DNA from: Leptodontidium sp. MPI-SDFR-AT-0119
Lineage: Eukaryota; Ascomycota; Leotiomycetes; Helotiales; Leptodontidiaceae
DNA: 64,000 bases
Direction of reading: 5' to 3'
Assembly: GCA_020726505.1 (NCBI GenBank)
Contig: JAHLEZ010000011.1
Coordinates: 2,542,001 to 2,606,000 of the forward strand
The translations under genes and the position numbers were made by a program. A model generated the notes under the pieces. The model had not been told where the DNA came from. It searched no databases and worked only from the letters and a program-made list of their open reading frames with translations. Positions 25,101 to 37,268 of the stretch are shown here, piece by piece (position 1 is the stretch's first letter; every line of letters begins with the position of its first letter).

Positions 25101-25955
25101 GGGCAACGAAGAACTTGTGGATGATTCCTGATGGAGGCGGATCTGCAACGTCGTACGTCGACATCCCGGATCTCTCACCCGATGTTGCGGTGTTCGGACT
25201 GAACTCTCCTTACATGAAGGTGCCTGAGGAGTACAAATGCGGTGTCATTGGTATGGCCGAAGCCTTCATCACGGAAATGAAGCGACGACAACCCACGGGA
25301 CCCTACATCCTCGCTGGGTGGAGTGCAGGAGGCGTCATCGCTTTTGAAGCTGTGAACCAGCTCACCAAAGCTGGTGAGACTGTCGAAAAGCTCATCCTCA
25401 TCGACTCTCCATGTCCGGACATAATCGAGCCACTTCCCTCGTCCCTGCATCGATGGTTTGCCTCCATCGGTCTCCTGGGAGATGGAGACTTCTCCAAGCT
25501 CCCATCCTGGCTCCTACCTCACTTTGCAGCGTCGGTCAACGCACTTTCGAACTACACGGCAGAGGTGATTGATCCTGAACGCAGTCCACACGTGACTGCT
25601 ATCTGGTGTGAGGATGGAGTCTGCAAGCTTCCTTCGGATCCTCGACCGGATCCTTTCCCATACGGCCACGCCCAGTTCTTGCTAGACAACCGCACGGATT
25701 TCGGGCCAAATCTGTGGGACAAGTATCTCAACCCCAAGAAGTTTGAGTGTAAGCACTTGCCCGGAAACCATTTCTCGATGATGAAGAAGCCATATGTGAG
25801 TTATCCCTACTGCCCTGTACTGTTTGTTCTCCTGTTCTGTTCCTATCGTTTCATGTGCCCGATGGGCTTTCGATCTTCGTTGCAGTGCTGACTACGTGAA
25901 TTAGGTTGGTACGTTAGGAGATATAATTAGAGAAGCTATGAACGCAGTAGTATAA
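19168..25955 (+). CDS. Non-reducing polyketide synthase, SAT-KS-AT-PT-ACP-ACP-TE (melanin/naphthopyrone type)
   Basis: Seven exons: 19168-19460, 19513-19804, 19850-20270 (the acceptor could be three bases earlier, at 19847), 20311-21250, 21308-23414, 23465-25795, 25905-25955; about 2144 aa. Domains with active residues: SAT (Cys119 in G-L-C-T-G; His near 245), KS (Cys568 in D-T-A-C-S-S; His703), malonyl transferase (Ser1016 in G-H-S-L-G), product template (His1341, Asp1528), two acyl carrier domains (Ser1696 and Ser1817, both in D-S-L-M-S), and a C-terminal thioesterase/Claisen cyclase (Ser1971 in G-W-S-A-G; His2120). It has no reducing, methylating or epimerising domains. This is the Alb1/wA/Pks1 architecture, which makes tetrahydroxynaphthalene or the heptaketide naphthopyrone YWA1 from acetyl and malonyl units. 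The last 16 residues come from a separate small exon after a 109-bp intron. Flanking oxidase, reductase and Cmr1-type regulator point to DHN melanin. Confidence 0.95.
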
Positions 25956-28325
25956 TGAGGTTATTGATTTTAATGCACCGGATCTCGGGTTTTTGGGGGG
26001 TATTCTACGCTTTCCTTTTGTGTTCGTCTGGGACAGGACAGGATAAGATAGTACAGGGGTCAATGGCCAGAATGTTTAGTTTGTCTTTTTCTCTGTTCGT
26101 GCGTTTTGATGCAATGTACTTACCAATGCAATGACGTTCTATTCTGATATTATGACTTGTGGATTGAGATCGAGACGGAGATCGAGATAAGGTAAGATCA
26201 GAAATTATTTTATTGTTTTCCATATACTCACGGGGTGCAACAGACTTTCTGTTTTACCGCATCCCCTCCCTGCTTCCCTCGTGTGAAGCATTCATGCCTT
26301 CATTCTTTCATTCATTGCCTGCGTTGTCATTCATTGTACCGCAAGTGCGGAGGAAAACATGTGAAAGCGTGGCAAGGTGATGTGATGTGCTGCTCAGTGC
26401 GATGTTCCACGCCATGCTGCACGGTTGGTTCATGGAGTCAGTCATTCCATTCTGTACATTACGCAGCCACCCGCTGAATGAGCGGTTGTGGTCACGGCTA
26501 GGGCGTGTGGCACACTGCTGAAGAATGCCAATGTCCCTAAGTAAGTCAAGTACGAATGTACAAAGTACCTAAAGTACAAAGGTACAGCGCTTCATTCCTC
26601 TACTGGGGATCCCCTGTAGCGGTTGCTAACGGACCTCCAGCCCGATAACTGTTGTGGCGATTAGTGGCTCATGCCTCCTGAGATGCAAGCCCGTGAAGCC
26701 CATGCCCACGCTGATGCTCACGCCAATCATGCCTGGTGTCCGATCCAGTCTGCATCCAATCCAGCAAATGTACAAGTGACTTGACACCACTTAAACACCA
26801 CCACTGCACTGGAGCCATATCGAAGAACCAGCAGTACAATCTCTCACAGCCAATCCCACCGTCACTATCACGCTCTATGTCCACTATGCAGCGAGCCTTT
26901 TATCGCTTCCAAGACCACATGCCCGGAGACGCGAGAGAAGAGACGAATGAGAAGCTTACAGTTGGGCTGCGGTGCACCCATATCTTCTAGGTAGGGTACG
27001 AAGAACAAAAAAAAGTGACGTTTTTACCGAGTTACTTACTTCATTACTGGACTAGGTACCTAGGTAGTCAGTACCTCCGGCAGAATAACAAAAACAAGTA
27101 TCGACATCACCAGCTCGCTTTCGGAAAGATGTTGGTCAGCTCAGACACACCACCGCTCATGCTGAACCAGCGTCTCTCCTCGGCGTCCGGATGAGGCAAT
27201 TCTCGAAGTCTTTTGTGGACTGTTTTGTGCGTTCGTTGGTTGTTGGCTCCGTGGGAGAGTGGGGAATACCGTATATTCTCACTTGCATTGCGGTGTGACA
27301 GGGCCAGCCAACCAAGAGCCCTTCTCTACACTCCGGACGAGGACGGACCTAGCCCGCCCATGAGGCATATCGCCTCCAGTCGTTGATCGAAGGAGGCTGA
27401 CAGCTGCTGACAGCCTCGCTTCTGGCTGTTCCCACACAATCCACGATCCACATATATCTGGCTCACTCACCACCATCTTTCCTTGGCCCCTCGGACGTCC
27501 GAAGTTCGCATCGTGTGGATGAGACGATAGCGAGGTACCGCTAGTACCTAATTCCAGTATGGCGGACCAAACATCAGACAACAAAGCAGAGCAGAGAAGG
27601 GCAGAATAATTGGCAGCAAGTCATCTTCGATTTCATAATCATGTCATGTATCGGGATGGCTCATTCTGCTGTACGCCGCGGCGCCTCACCTGCAAGCCAG
27701 CTGCAGCTCCTGTCCAGGATGGCACAATCCATCAATACCCCGGACACCACACAGACACAGAAGACACAGACACAGGCCCATGGAATGGAATGGATGAAGG
27801 GTCCTATCCTCTTCTAGCTAGGGTCCCCCTATACTCCCTCCTCTTCCGCTCCCGGCTCAGCTAAGCGAACATCCTTGTACACATGCGACTGACTGCAGGC
27901 AGGCTGCAAAGATGGGAATCATTATTATTATTACGGCCTGACACTGCTCAGAGGTCGATCCCATCCGTACACGTCTAAGTGGTCGATCATCCTTCTTCCT
28001 GCTCCCTCCCTGCCTCTGCCTCTTCTCTTACACATAGCTCCAGCTTCCCTGACAACGCAACAGCTCCATTGACTGTGTTAAGCATGTTCAATACTCTCGT
28101 TTCTGTCAATCAAGCTCCTCAAGAAGTTGGGTTTCCTTCCAACAATACATTATCCAGCACCACCTGCCATCTCACTTCCGGAGATTCCTCCTGATTTTCT
28201 CATCCCTCATCCCCACTCGTTCACACTTGCACCTGGCTTGCTCGCTTCAGCCTTGGTCTCCAAGTCCTGGTCAAGCTTCACCAGATTTAATTTATAAAGA
28301 TTAATTTCCCACCACCAACGTCGGA
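25956..28325. promoter_or_regulatory. Intergenic region upstream of the AflR-like regulator
   Basis: About 2.4 kb without a supported gene. It holds a cluster of five GTAC tetramers between 26,549 and 26,586 and a further GTAC/AGTCA patch near 27,052-27,076. TA-rich sequence with TTTATAAAG lies about 30 bases before the regulator start. The first part should hold the PKS 3' end. Confidence 0.45.
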
Positions 28326-29528
28326 ATGTATGGTCCGGCAAAAAGCGAATCCTCCAAACCTCGATACTCCAAATTGCGGGCGTCCTGCGACACATGCTTC
28401 CTGGCCAAGGTTAAGTGCAGCAAGGCTCGGCCAATTTGTTCACGATGTCTGGCCTGCGGAGCTGATTGCAAATACTCACCATCGTCTCGAGCAGGCAAGC
28501 CCAAATCAGATGGCAGTCACAGACGTCAGTCAAAGGAGCTGTCTAGACAGGAGGAGTCAGCAATTCGGTATCCCACGCCTTCGATGAGCATTGATGTCGA
28601 ACACTCAACATCATATGGGTTGGAGACAGACTGGTCATCCATCCTAGGGTCTCCGGACGCTTCGATGCACCACAGACACTCGATATCCTCGACCACAATT
28701 CCAGTTCTGGGGGACGAGGGAGGCTCGGATCCAGAGTCTGGTGCCAACCAAGATCTTTTCGATCCAGTATTTTCATGGACGAGCTCGCCTCGGACGGATA
28801 TGGCTTCTCCATATGTCGACAATAGCCAACATCACCATCAACATCAACACCATCAACGATCGAAATCCTTGGTCGATCCTACTACTGTACAACCATCTCT
28901 CGTTTCCTGGTACGAACAACCCGACTACTCTACCTCTGCACCCGGTCCAGTTTCGGGCCATAATGTCTACATATCTAATTCTGCACCCAAGTCCGCCACT
29001 TGCAACTGCTTCAACACATGTCTATCAGCCCTGCAAGCACTTCACAATTCCGATGCCATCACGGCCACATCTCCTTTTGATGTCATTTTGACTGTCAACC
29101 AGCGCGCAGTCGAGACTTGTTCAACCATGCTGAATTGTCCCATCTGCACGTCCAAGTCCGGCTCTAGTCTCCGGACCATGCTCCTGGGAACCATCCTGGG
29201 GCGGATCATCTCCATCTACCAGGATGCGTCGAAAAACTACTTCGCACTCACATCCAGCCAGGGTGGTCAGATCCAGCAGCTACCCCTGACTTTTGGTACC
29301 TATAGAGTCGCCAATGAAGACGTGAGATGGCTTCAAATGGAGATCATTCTCAGGGACTTGAAGAAATTGAAGGAGCTTTTCGCCAAGTTCCAGGAGACTT
29401 CTATGATGAGCGATTCCGAGGAGGACGCGGGCATGCACGGTGCCGTGAGCAATTACCTGTGCCAGAGTTTGGATCTCACATTTGAGTCGCTGAGAAAACA
29501 GCGCAGTTTCACGGGAGCACAGTTTTGA
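28326..29528 (+). CDS. AflR-like Zn(II)2Cys6 transcription regulator
   Basis: A single open exon of 400 aa. The N-terminal binuclear zinc cluster has C21-x2-C24-x6-C31-x6-C38-x2-C41-x6-C48, followed by a basic, Ser/Gly-containing linker of the AflR style (Y-S-P-S-S-R-A-G-K). C44 is an extra cysteine. The middle has His-rich and Ser-rich low-complexity stretches. The C-terminal half has paired cysteines (C-N-C-F-N-T-C and C-P-I-C) and a helical region, as in the AflR-type regulatory domain. Proteins of this build sit in aromatic polyketide clusters and activate them by binding DNA in the nucleus. Its place between the PKS and the reductase suggests it is a local regulator of the melanin genes. 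Target genes and binding site are inference. Confidence 0.88.
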   Translation: MYGPAKSESSKPRYSKLRASCDTCFLAKVKCSKARPICSRCLACGADCKYSPSSRAGKPKSDGSHRRQSKELSRQEESAIRYPTPSMSIDVEHSTSYGLETDWSSILGSPDASMHHRHSISSTTIPVLGDEGGSDPESGANQDLFDPVFSWTSSPRTDMASPYVDNSQHHHQHQHHQRSKSLVDPTTVQPSLVSWYEQPDYSTSAPGPVSGHNVYISNSAPKSATCNCFNTCLSALQALHNSDAITATSPFDVILTVNQRAVETCSTMLNCPICTSKSGSSLRTMLLGTILGRIISIYQDASKNYFALTSSQGGQIQQLPLTFGTYRVANEDVRWLQMEIILRDLKKLKELFAKFQETSMMSDSEEDAGMHGAVSNYLCQSLDLTFESLRKQRSFTGAQF

Positions 29529-30441
29529 TTGAATGAATGATCGATTGATTCATTGGGCTATTGATGATTGAATGAGAGAGATTCCCCGTTAATTGGTTTC
29601 AATCCGTTTTTTTTTTCCCTGCCTCCTTTGGGCGTCTTGTGATGATTACTTTTGACGATCACTTTTCTTGGATCTGCTTTCCGCATGTCCGTCCGTCCAT
29701 CCTGTCCTTTTATTTTTCTGGGTTTCAGGTTAGCCTGACTCACTTTCCCTGCTGGGGGAGCTATGACACTGTCGTTATCTCGGTGCATACAGACAGTACA
29801 GTACAGGATCGGTAGCTAGGTAGGCATCTTGGTTTGTGGGGATTCTATTCCCATGCAATCTCTTTATGCAGTAGTGACGACGAGGCTCTTTTCAGCTCTC
29901 CTGTAGAAGGAAAAGGCGTGCGATGGCTTGCCCATTTTTGGCGTTCTCAGACTAGATATTCATGATTATGACCTCAATGAGCAGAATGAAACTGCCTTTT
30001 TGCCGATCTTGTCCTCTTTGTGATCACTGCAGATAAAGTCTGTTTGTAGTAATTACTGTGACGAGAGCACAGAACAGCACAGCACAGACTCAGATACAGT
30101 TGCAGTTAGTTGCAGCTACAGATGACAGTCTGTGCCTATCCACTATTGAACCATGGAACAATGGAACCATTCACATGTCTCGTGTCTGACGATCGGGCCT
30201 TTGAAGGCGGGACACGCCACTCCAGGTAGCCGTTCTTGCAGCACTCTTGCAGTGACTGATGGGCCCATTATTGCCGATATGATGCCGTGGCCGTGTATGG
30301 AGGGACGGGGAAGGGCGAGAAGGCAATACTGTAGATGCAATACGACGTTAGGGTGACATTGTGGTAGGTCCATGTTCCGTTCGAGCGTGATATGAGAGCA
30401 CGTTTATTTTGTTATCGGGTACAGTACCTTGGGTATCTGCC

Positions 30442-30561
30442 AGTCAGTCGGTAAATCAGTAAGTCAGTAAGTCACAGTCCCAGTTACGTCAAAAGCAGCA
30501 CCCAAGAAGAAGAATTCGGGTCAAATTCAACTCAAGTCACTTATCAAGCCTAGTCAAGTCA
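30442..30561. repeat. AGTCA pentamer array, six copies in 120 bp
   Basis: AGTCA occurs on the plus strand at 30442, 30462, 30470, 30535, 30552 and 30557. By chance about 0.1 copies would be expected on one strand in this length. Similar arrays occur at 37,269-37,293 and 37,807-37,915. Confidence 0.7.
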
Positions 30562-31592
30562 CTAACTCGGACCTCACGGCACCACTACCACTAAACAACC
30601 CTCCTAAGATCTCAAGACAGGCCACCCCCGCCGCCCGACCACTCGCATATCTGCCCAAGGCCTGCAAGCCCCGAAAATAGCATGTCAGAGGCGCCGGATC
30701 TGGGAGAATCGACGCAGCATGGAAGCTTGAGGTACTGCTGAACATGCTTTGGCCTTGGCGATCACTGATGGGCGGCGGGATAGTGGGGTGGGTAGGCTAG
30801 GTGTGGTGAGGTTACATGCACTAGGATAATTAATAACTCTCACGGAGACTTTTCCAGTCACTGTATCGTGACTCGTTGGATAGCGAGGCTTCGAGATAAG
30901 TGCGGGTTGAGTTGATCTCTTGGGAAAGTAAAATTGCTAGGTAGTTAGGGCTGGGACGGTGATCTGCATGATGTTCGGTGGGTTTGATCTGCTGTCAGTT
31001 TTCCTAGCAGGGCACTAGCTTCCGGTAGAGTGATCTACAGATGGGCGGGGTCAACGGTACAGGGCCAAACATGCCTGCTAGGGGGCTCGTAGGATCTGCT
31101 CAGACACTGGAAAGTTCCTCATGGGCGGTAGTGACAGTAGATCATTGCAGTTAAAGGCTGCAACTGCCAGCACTTCAATCAGAAGAAGAAACATTGCTGT
31201 TTTAGAAGGAAGAGCCAAGGATTCTAGATGGCTGCTGCACTAAGTCGGGGCGAAATATTCAGGTACACCTGCCCTGAAGCTTCAGTGGTCTTCAATGGGC
31301 TCGCTGGGCTCAGATGAGGGGCTTGGCTTCACATGCAGGGAGTGGACTCAAGCCAACAGTAGTTGTTCGAGCCATTGGTTCCAGCACATCTTCAGCCCTG
31401 GCAACTATCAACAAGCAGCCGAATCGGATCGGCTTCGCCCTCTTCCTGACCCTGAACCTGAACGCCGCCGTCAGCCATCTTCCCAATCCGGGCCGAACCC
31501 TTATGCTGTGAGACGGAGTTTCAATCCGAATAACGATCTGGTGGATAGGTTCTGGAGCGCATTGCCGTCCCCTTGCCCATGCCCGCCCAGCA

Positions 31593-31617
31593 GGAGTGGA
31601 GTGGAGTGGAGTGGAGT
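31593..31617. repeat. Microsatellite (GGAGT)5
   Basis: Five perfect tandem copies of GGAGT followed by a G run. Non-coding. Confidence 0.9.
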
Positions 31618-32293
31618 GGGGTGTAAATTTGTGTAAAGTGCAATCCTCCGTATGGAGAGGTTTCACGGACAGAAAACGAGTGTGGAGGGCGGGGATGAGG
31701 GCTCAGAGGACGGGAAGACTGGAAGAGAGTGGGAGCTGGACTTGAGTTGGGTGAGTGAGAACTCTATTGCGTCTACACAAGACACACAAGACGGCACGAA
31801 AACAAGCGAGAACAGCCTCTTCCCTCTCCCAAGCCTCCAAGACTTCTCGTACCGAAGGCTGACGCTTAGTTGGCTGTCTGGCTATCCCGATACGTTGCTT
31901 ACCACTGCTACCTACTGGACAGTACGAAGTACGAAGTAGACAGTTCTGCCCTGATCATGATTACTTACTTGTCAAGCGTCAAGTGTCCACCAATTGCTGA
32001 AGACCGCCAACCCTCACCCCTCACTACTTCCTTCATGAGCTTTCCATTCCCCCTCCACTACAATTGCTTCCCTGACCAACCCACCATGCAGCAAAAGACT
32101 CAGCCCCTTCAAGTCCCCCACGTAACCCCCAACCATTTCCGTGCACCAGACAGAAAGAAAGAAAGAAGTGCTGCCCCTCCACCCCTCCACACTGGATAAT
32201 ACCCAGTGCGGCCTTTATCATCAGACGATAAGCTGCAGCCAAGTGGCATTCATGCCGTGTTGACGTCGCTGGGGCTCGAATTGGAAATCCAAC

Positions 32294-33344
32294 CTAAGCC
32301 ACTGCTCCTCCGCTGAGCTTAATGACTTGGCCTGTATGCAAAACACCCCGGTCAGCGTGAAATTCAATAATGAGACATTGGGAGCGTCATCAAGTCAAGT
32401 GAAATCCAGTCAGGTCCAGTAACGACAATCACACTCGGCGACTTACCATTAATCCATTCGCTGTCGGGGCTGACTAACAGAGCAACGGCCTTTGCAATGT
32501 CAGATGTCAATCCACACCTCTTGAGCGGTGTTTGGTTGGCAAGTCCAGCCTCAATAATCTCCATTGGCATGCCCGGATAGCCTTTGGGAACGTAGTGCCA
32601 GGCATTCTCGTCAAACATATCGGTCTTGATGCCGCCAGGAGCAATGGCGTTCACGGTAATTCCCTTCTCGCCGCAGTCCACTGAGAAGGATCGAGTGAAT
32701 CCTTCGACCGCTGCCTTGCTGCCAGCGTACAACGCATGATTGGGTATTCCACTCATTGTAGCCGCCACTGAAGACATAAGGATGATCCTACCTCCACGTC
32801 CGCAATACTTGAGGCCTTGTATGAAAATTAGTTAACCAGCATTAGAGGAAGTCGAAGTGGCGAGAAGAGGGGGAAACTCACCTTGCTGGGCAACAAAGAA
32901 TTGGCCACGGCAGTTGATGTTGAAGATATAATCGAAGTCTGCAGGCGTGACATCCTCCTCCTTGAACCAAACCTCCGTTCCAGAGTTGGAGATCACAAAG
33001 TCGATCCGTCCAAAATGCGCATATGCATCTTCAAACAACTTGACGATCTCTTCGGGTTTGCTGACATCGGCTCGGAGAGCTATGGCTTTGCTGCCGCCTC
33101 TGATGATTTCTGCAACAACCTCTTCGGCCTTTGCTGCACTTTTGGCATAGTTGATGACCACCGAAGCTCCTCTCGCGCCAAGTTCCAGGGCGATGCCTTT
33201 GCCGATTCCTCGTCCGGATCCGGTGATGAGAGCGACCTTACCAGCAAGTGGTCCCCAATGCGTGGACCGAGTTGTCTCGTAAGTGACTGGAGTCGGGGAG
33301 GAGATCGGCTGCTCACTCAGCGTTTCGGTGGCGCTTGGTGGCAT
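32294..33344 (-). CDS. Hydroxynaphthalene reductase, short-chain dehydrogenase family (Brn/4HNR-like)
   Basis: Exons (minus strand): 33344-32882, 32815-32447, 32331-32294; 289 aa; introns 66 and 115 bp. The NADPH-binding Rossmann motif is T41-G-S-G-R-G-I-G48. The catalytic set is Ser170, Tyr184 and Lys188 (Y-A-G-S-K). The N-S-G motif and the C-terminal W-I-N-G-Q-V-I-K-L-S-G-G are those of fungal tetra/trihydroxynaphthalene reductases. The substrate loop D-M-F-D-E-N-A-W-H-Y resembles the tetrahydroxynaphthalene reductase (4HNR/Brn2) branch more than Brn1, as I remember those families. The enzyme reduces 1,3,6,8-tetrahydroxynaphthalene to scytalone, and/or trihydroxynaphthalene to vermelone, in the cytosol. 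About 35 residues precede the Rossmann fold. The last exon is only 12 codons and replaces a read-through tail. Which naphthol it prefers cannot be settled here. Confidence 0.88.
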
Positions 33345-34884
33345 GTTTGCGGCTTATTTCTTTGGTAATGAGTGAGTGGTTGAGTTTATCAAGGTAATCC
33401 AGTCGTCCTGTAGAGTTTTGGCCCTCTCAAGAGGCTGTATATGGAAGTCTTATACTCCATGTTTGATACTCAACACGGTGTATTTTTCAACAAATTTCAT
33501 CCCATCCCCGGATTCCGTTCAAGGGGTTTTGCGTTTCACGGCGTCCCATCCCTCCCATCGCATGTCCTGACCTCTCCTGCCCTGGACGCCTGACTTCTGG
33601 ACCTGGGGAACACTTCCAAGACTCCAGGTCACATGCCGGACTTCCCCAACTCCAAGTCCGTAAAGCTTCTAAGGCTTTGACAGTGACGATCCGGAATTGA
33701 CCCGGATACAGCCTGGCGGAGGACAAGTTGTTCCGATAAGAGAAACGGTCGTGATGTCTGATTTAACCCATTCCGGATTCCATCCAGGCTACAGCAGGCT
33801 GATGAGCTCCGTGGTCGTGGAATAATTAAGATGATCTCCGGCTTGACGATCTCTTCGGTGGTATTGATTCTCCCAGACTACCACTACGCACTGCTCGGGT
33901 CAACCTCCCTCCACGTCGATCATCTCCACGTGTCTGTCTATCTTTACCCCGTTTGAGCCTCCGCACTAGGGGATTTTCCTGTCCAGAAGGGAGATAGTCT
34001 GGTTCATATGTCCCAGCCCACCGTGCCAGCACGGTCAGCTATCTATGCATATCTGTCTCACTCGAAGTCAGAAACCGAAAGTCAGAAGCTAAAAGATAGA
34101 TAAGGAGTTACAGCATGACTATTGGCTTAGTCCATGTACTCGTAGAGTATGATTCCACACTGCTTCTGCGGGACAAAACTAACTCCTCTGTCTCTGCTTG
34201 CTTGCTTGCTCACTCGCTCTCGGCTCTTGGCTCTTGGAAGTATTTCTGTGCATGCCGACTGCTGCAGCACATATGCAAACTGCATGTCGAATAAGTTCCG
34301 AGAATTCTCGTCTGCGGATGCGGACAGAGTATGGTAAAGATCACCAGCCGAGCGGTGTAGCCTGAGCAAACCACGCCAGAAAATCAATTCCCCCACATGG
34401 AAAATGGCGATTTGAGAGTGAAACTAGAGGCAGGCTAGAAACTGTTGGGGGATTGGTAATCCATCCACCCGCAAAAACGCTCGCCGGCGGCTCTTGGATC
34501 TGCACTCACTTGCCACTCACTCATGTACGGTGCAACGCTGTAGAGTTCATTTCCAAGTTAAGACACGATGCTATCATGCCACTACTGACAACAATTAATA
34601 AACATCTGCACGCATCGGCGATCCAAAACCCCGTGACTTGAAAGTCACCGTAGGTAGGTACGTCCACAGCCAATTTGGATAATTCGGAAGTCCGACTAGG
34701 AGTTCCGTCGTGTTTCATAGGTCCGACGTCTCGCAGAGACTCTCTCTTTACGAGAGGCTAATTATATAATCTCGAGTGAACTCAATCACTCCAAAAATTG
34801 GATGAAGTTAAATGAAATACGACCGCAATTTCCTCGCATTTCTTTTCAATCCGACGTTTGATGTGTGAGTGTGTGTGCGGGTGA

Positions 34885-34902
34885 AGAGAGAGAGAGAGAG
34901 AG
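34885..34902. repeat. Microsatellite (AG)9
   Basis: Nine perfect AG copies in non-coding DNA. Confidence 0.95.
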
Positions 34903-36008
34903 CAAGTATGAGTGTGAGTATCAAGGAGTGTGAGTGAACGGAACCAAGAGCCAGCCATTGAGCCAGCGCTTCCTTTTTTCTTCTTCGACCACACCACCAA
35001 GAACTATCGCGATATCGTGCCAAGCTTCTGACTACCACTTGGGTGAGTGCTAAAGCTCTCGTCTATTAATGTCCTATAGAGGGTGGGTGCGCTTCCTATG
35101 GTAAGGCTGACATCCCCTCGCAGACCCTTGCCAAGCTCGACAGCCATGAGACGAGGAGGAAGCTGAGTGGTCGAAGAGCGAGGTCTGAACGAGAGCGAAT
35201 AGCGAGGAACAACACCACAAGACGGACGAAGCAGCAGAGGCAGAGGCAGAGGCGAGGGGAGGGGAGGGGAGGCTCGCAGATACGACCAGCACCAACCAGA
35301 TGCAGTGGGAGGTACAGTACATGTACATTGTACCAGACCAGGAAAAACATCTCGCCGTTTACAGTAGCGATTCCTGGTTCGGCTTTCTGCACAGATGACG
35401 GTGGCTTACGATCGGCCTTCGTTCGTGGCTCCAGCATTTGTTCTGTTCGTGTGTTCGTATGCACAGTTCTCTCGGTCGACTAGGTAGGTGATCATAACAG
35501 AGACAGACTCGTCCCTGTGCTGCGTCTGCGTGCTGCTTGTACATGGTACAGACATCTACAAACCGGTCCCGCTAACCCTCCTCGCTACGCCTCAGATCGA
35601 CTTTGATACGCTCACGGCGCCAATCGAAAAGGAGAACAAATACGACAATGCAGATGGATGGTGAGATCAGTTATCGAGATCAGTGATATGATGGGGATCG
35701 TGATGACCAGCAGGCTTGAGGTTGAGGTGGGCTGAGATGGTGATCGGGCAGGAAACGCCTGGGGAGGCTGACTTGGCCAGCCGGCTTCCTCGGCGATCCT
35801 CATTTTGATCCTACTGCTTTACGAAGAAGAACTGTCTTCTCATCCGCATCCTCCCTCAACCACGCTCCCCTCCGCCTCGACACCAACGCTTCTGCAGCAC
35901 TTGCGCTGAACTATTCGTACCAAATAAAATGGCAGTTATTTCGTATTCCACGCCGAGACCGTGCTGCGGCCAGTCGGCCACTACGAATAGCTTGCCGCGT
36001 CCGCGCGC

Positions 36009-36043
36009 ACTTGCGGTAAACTACTCCGCAGTAGTGTGCAAGT
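36009..36043. repeat. Nested inverted repeat
   Basis: The outer arms ACTTGC (36009-36014) and GCAAGT (36038-36043) enclose inner arms ACTACT (36020-36025) and AGTAGT (36030-36035) around a 4-base centre. It could be a dyad binding site in the divergent promoter region; there is no T-run to suggest a terminator. Confidence 0.6.
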
Positions 36044-36138
36044 AGTCGGATGGAGGACCTGGATGGAATAAAGTCGAGCCGATGATACGATACGGCCTTA
36101 ATAAGTGAGTTGATGAGATAAAGGAGAAAGATGCGATG

Positions 36139-36164
36139 GCAGAGCAGAGCAGAGCAGAGTAGAG
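36139..36164. repeat. Short tandem repeat of GCAGA
   Basis: About five imperfect copies in non-coding DNA. Confidence 0.8.
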
Positions 36165-37268
36165 AGGCAATTAGAGCATTCTGCGGCATAACATGGTATC
36201 ATAGTCCATAATCGTCTGCGTTCCTAAGACAACAAGGTTACCATGACAACTCTCTCTGTCCACACTTCTCAAATATCACGAGCTTCGCCCAAGCAAGAGC
36301 CATATTCGCTTGAATAGTTGTTGTTCTCGCTCGTTCAAGGAGCGAATGCGCGAGTTAGCTACGATATCTGCGATACCATCCCTAAGCCCAGGCTGACGGG
36401 CAAAGTAAAGTGCAATGCAGTACTCGAGTACAATAAACCACAGCATAGTTACAAACACCTAACAGGCAGATTACAGCAGGGCCAGACCAGAAGGCTGGGC
36501 GGCTGCATCCTGGGATGCGAGCGATGCGCGGGATGTTTTCCTTGGCTCGGGTTCGTTTTTGCGTGGGACCTATTTTTGTACTCCCTCCCTCCCCTCCCCC
36601 GTTCTCATTTTGCCTGGAAAAGGCACTTTCCTGAAAGCACTCTACAATCCGTCCCAGGCTACTATACTGGCCGGCTTTGAATGAGAACTTTCCGTCGCAG
36701 TATGGTACAGATAGCAAGCATAAGATGAAGTTGTAAAATGCCGAAAGGGTTTGGCAGCGATTTCAATATCAAGACAATTCCAATTGACCTCCCTGTAAAT
36801 GGCCAGTCCCTTGCTGGCCAATAACCAGTGACCCAAGACTTGCCATTCATCCGCATGGTACTTGTATCACGATATCCGACGAGGTACTATGGGGGTAATT
36901 GCATGCCGTCGTCACAGTTGAACGTTGCACAAACCCGCACGCACTACCTGTATTGACGATACTGGGGATGGCCTCGCTGAAATACAAGCATATGTGTGAG
37001 CACAAAAGCGAGACACTAACAGCCCGAATCGGGTCTCAGATGGGAGCGAACAAGAAGTCAAAACAACGATATAATACGCTACTGTAACGAAGAGGCGGAG
37101 TTCGGAAACGTAACTCAGTAGTGATTAGTGAAGAACTGGAAGAGCAGAATGTGAATCTATACGAAAGCAGGACGGTGCAGTTTGTAGCGCAAGATACGGG
37201 AGATACAGTTCAATAGACGGACGATTGCGCAAGCCCAAACTTTATTTTTGTCGCAGGACGTGACAGAC

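Larger units (their letters stand above)
29529..32293. other. Intergenic region between convergent AflR-like and reductase genes; AGTCA-rich patch
   Basis: Both neighbouring genes end into this 2.8-kb gap, so it should be mainly 3' sequence, but it is long for that. No supported gene. It contains six AGTCA pentamers within 30,442-30,561 and a GGAGT microsatellite at 31,593-31,617. Several frames of about 100 codons (for example 31,295-31,636) are low-complexity and overlap others on the opposite strand. Confidence 0.5.

Noticed and set aside
31295..31666. Frames of 113 and 118 codons on opposite strands
   Set aside because: They mirror each other, are low-complexity and run into the GGAGT microsatellite.
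34782..35464. Minus-strand frames of 72-122 codons in the long reductase-Cmr1 gap
   Set aside because: They are produced by AG/CT and GAGG-type simple repeats, with no conserved motif.
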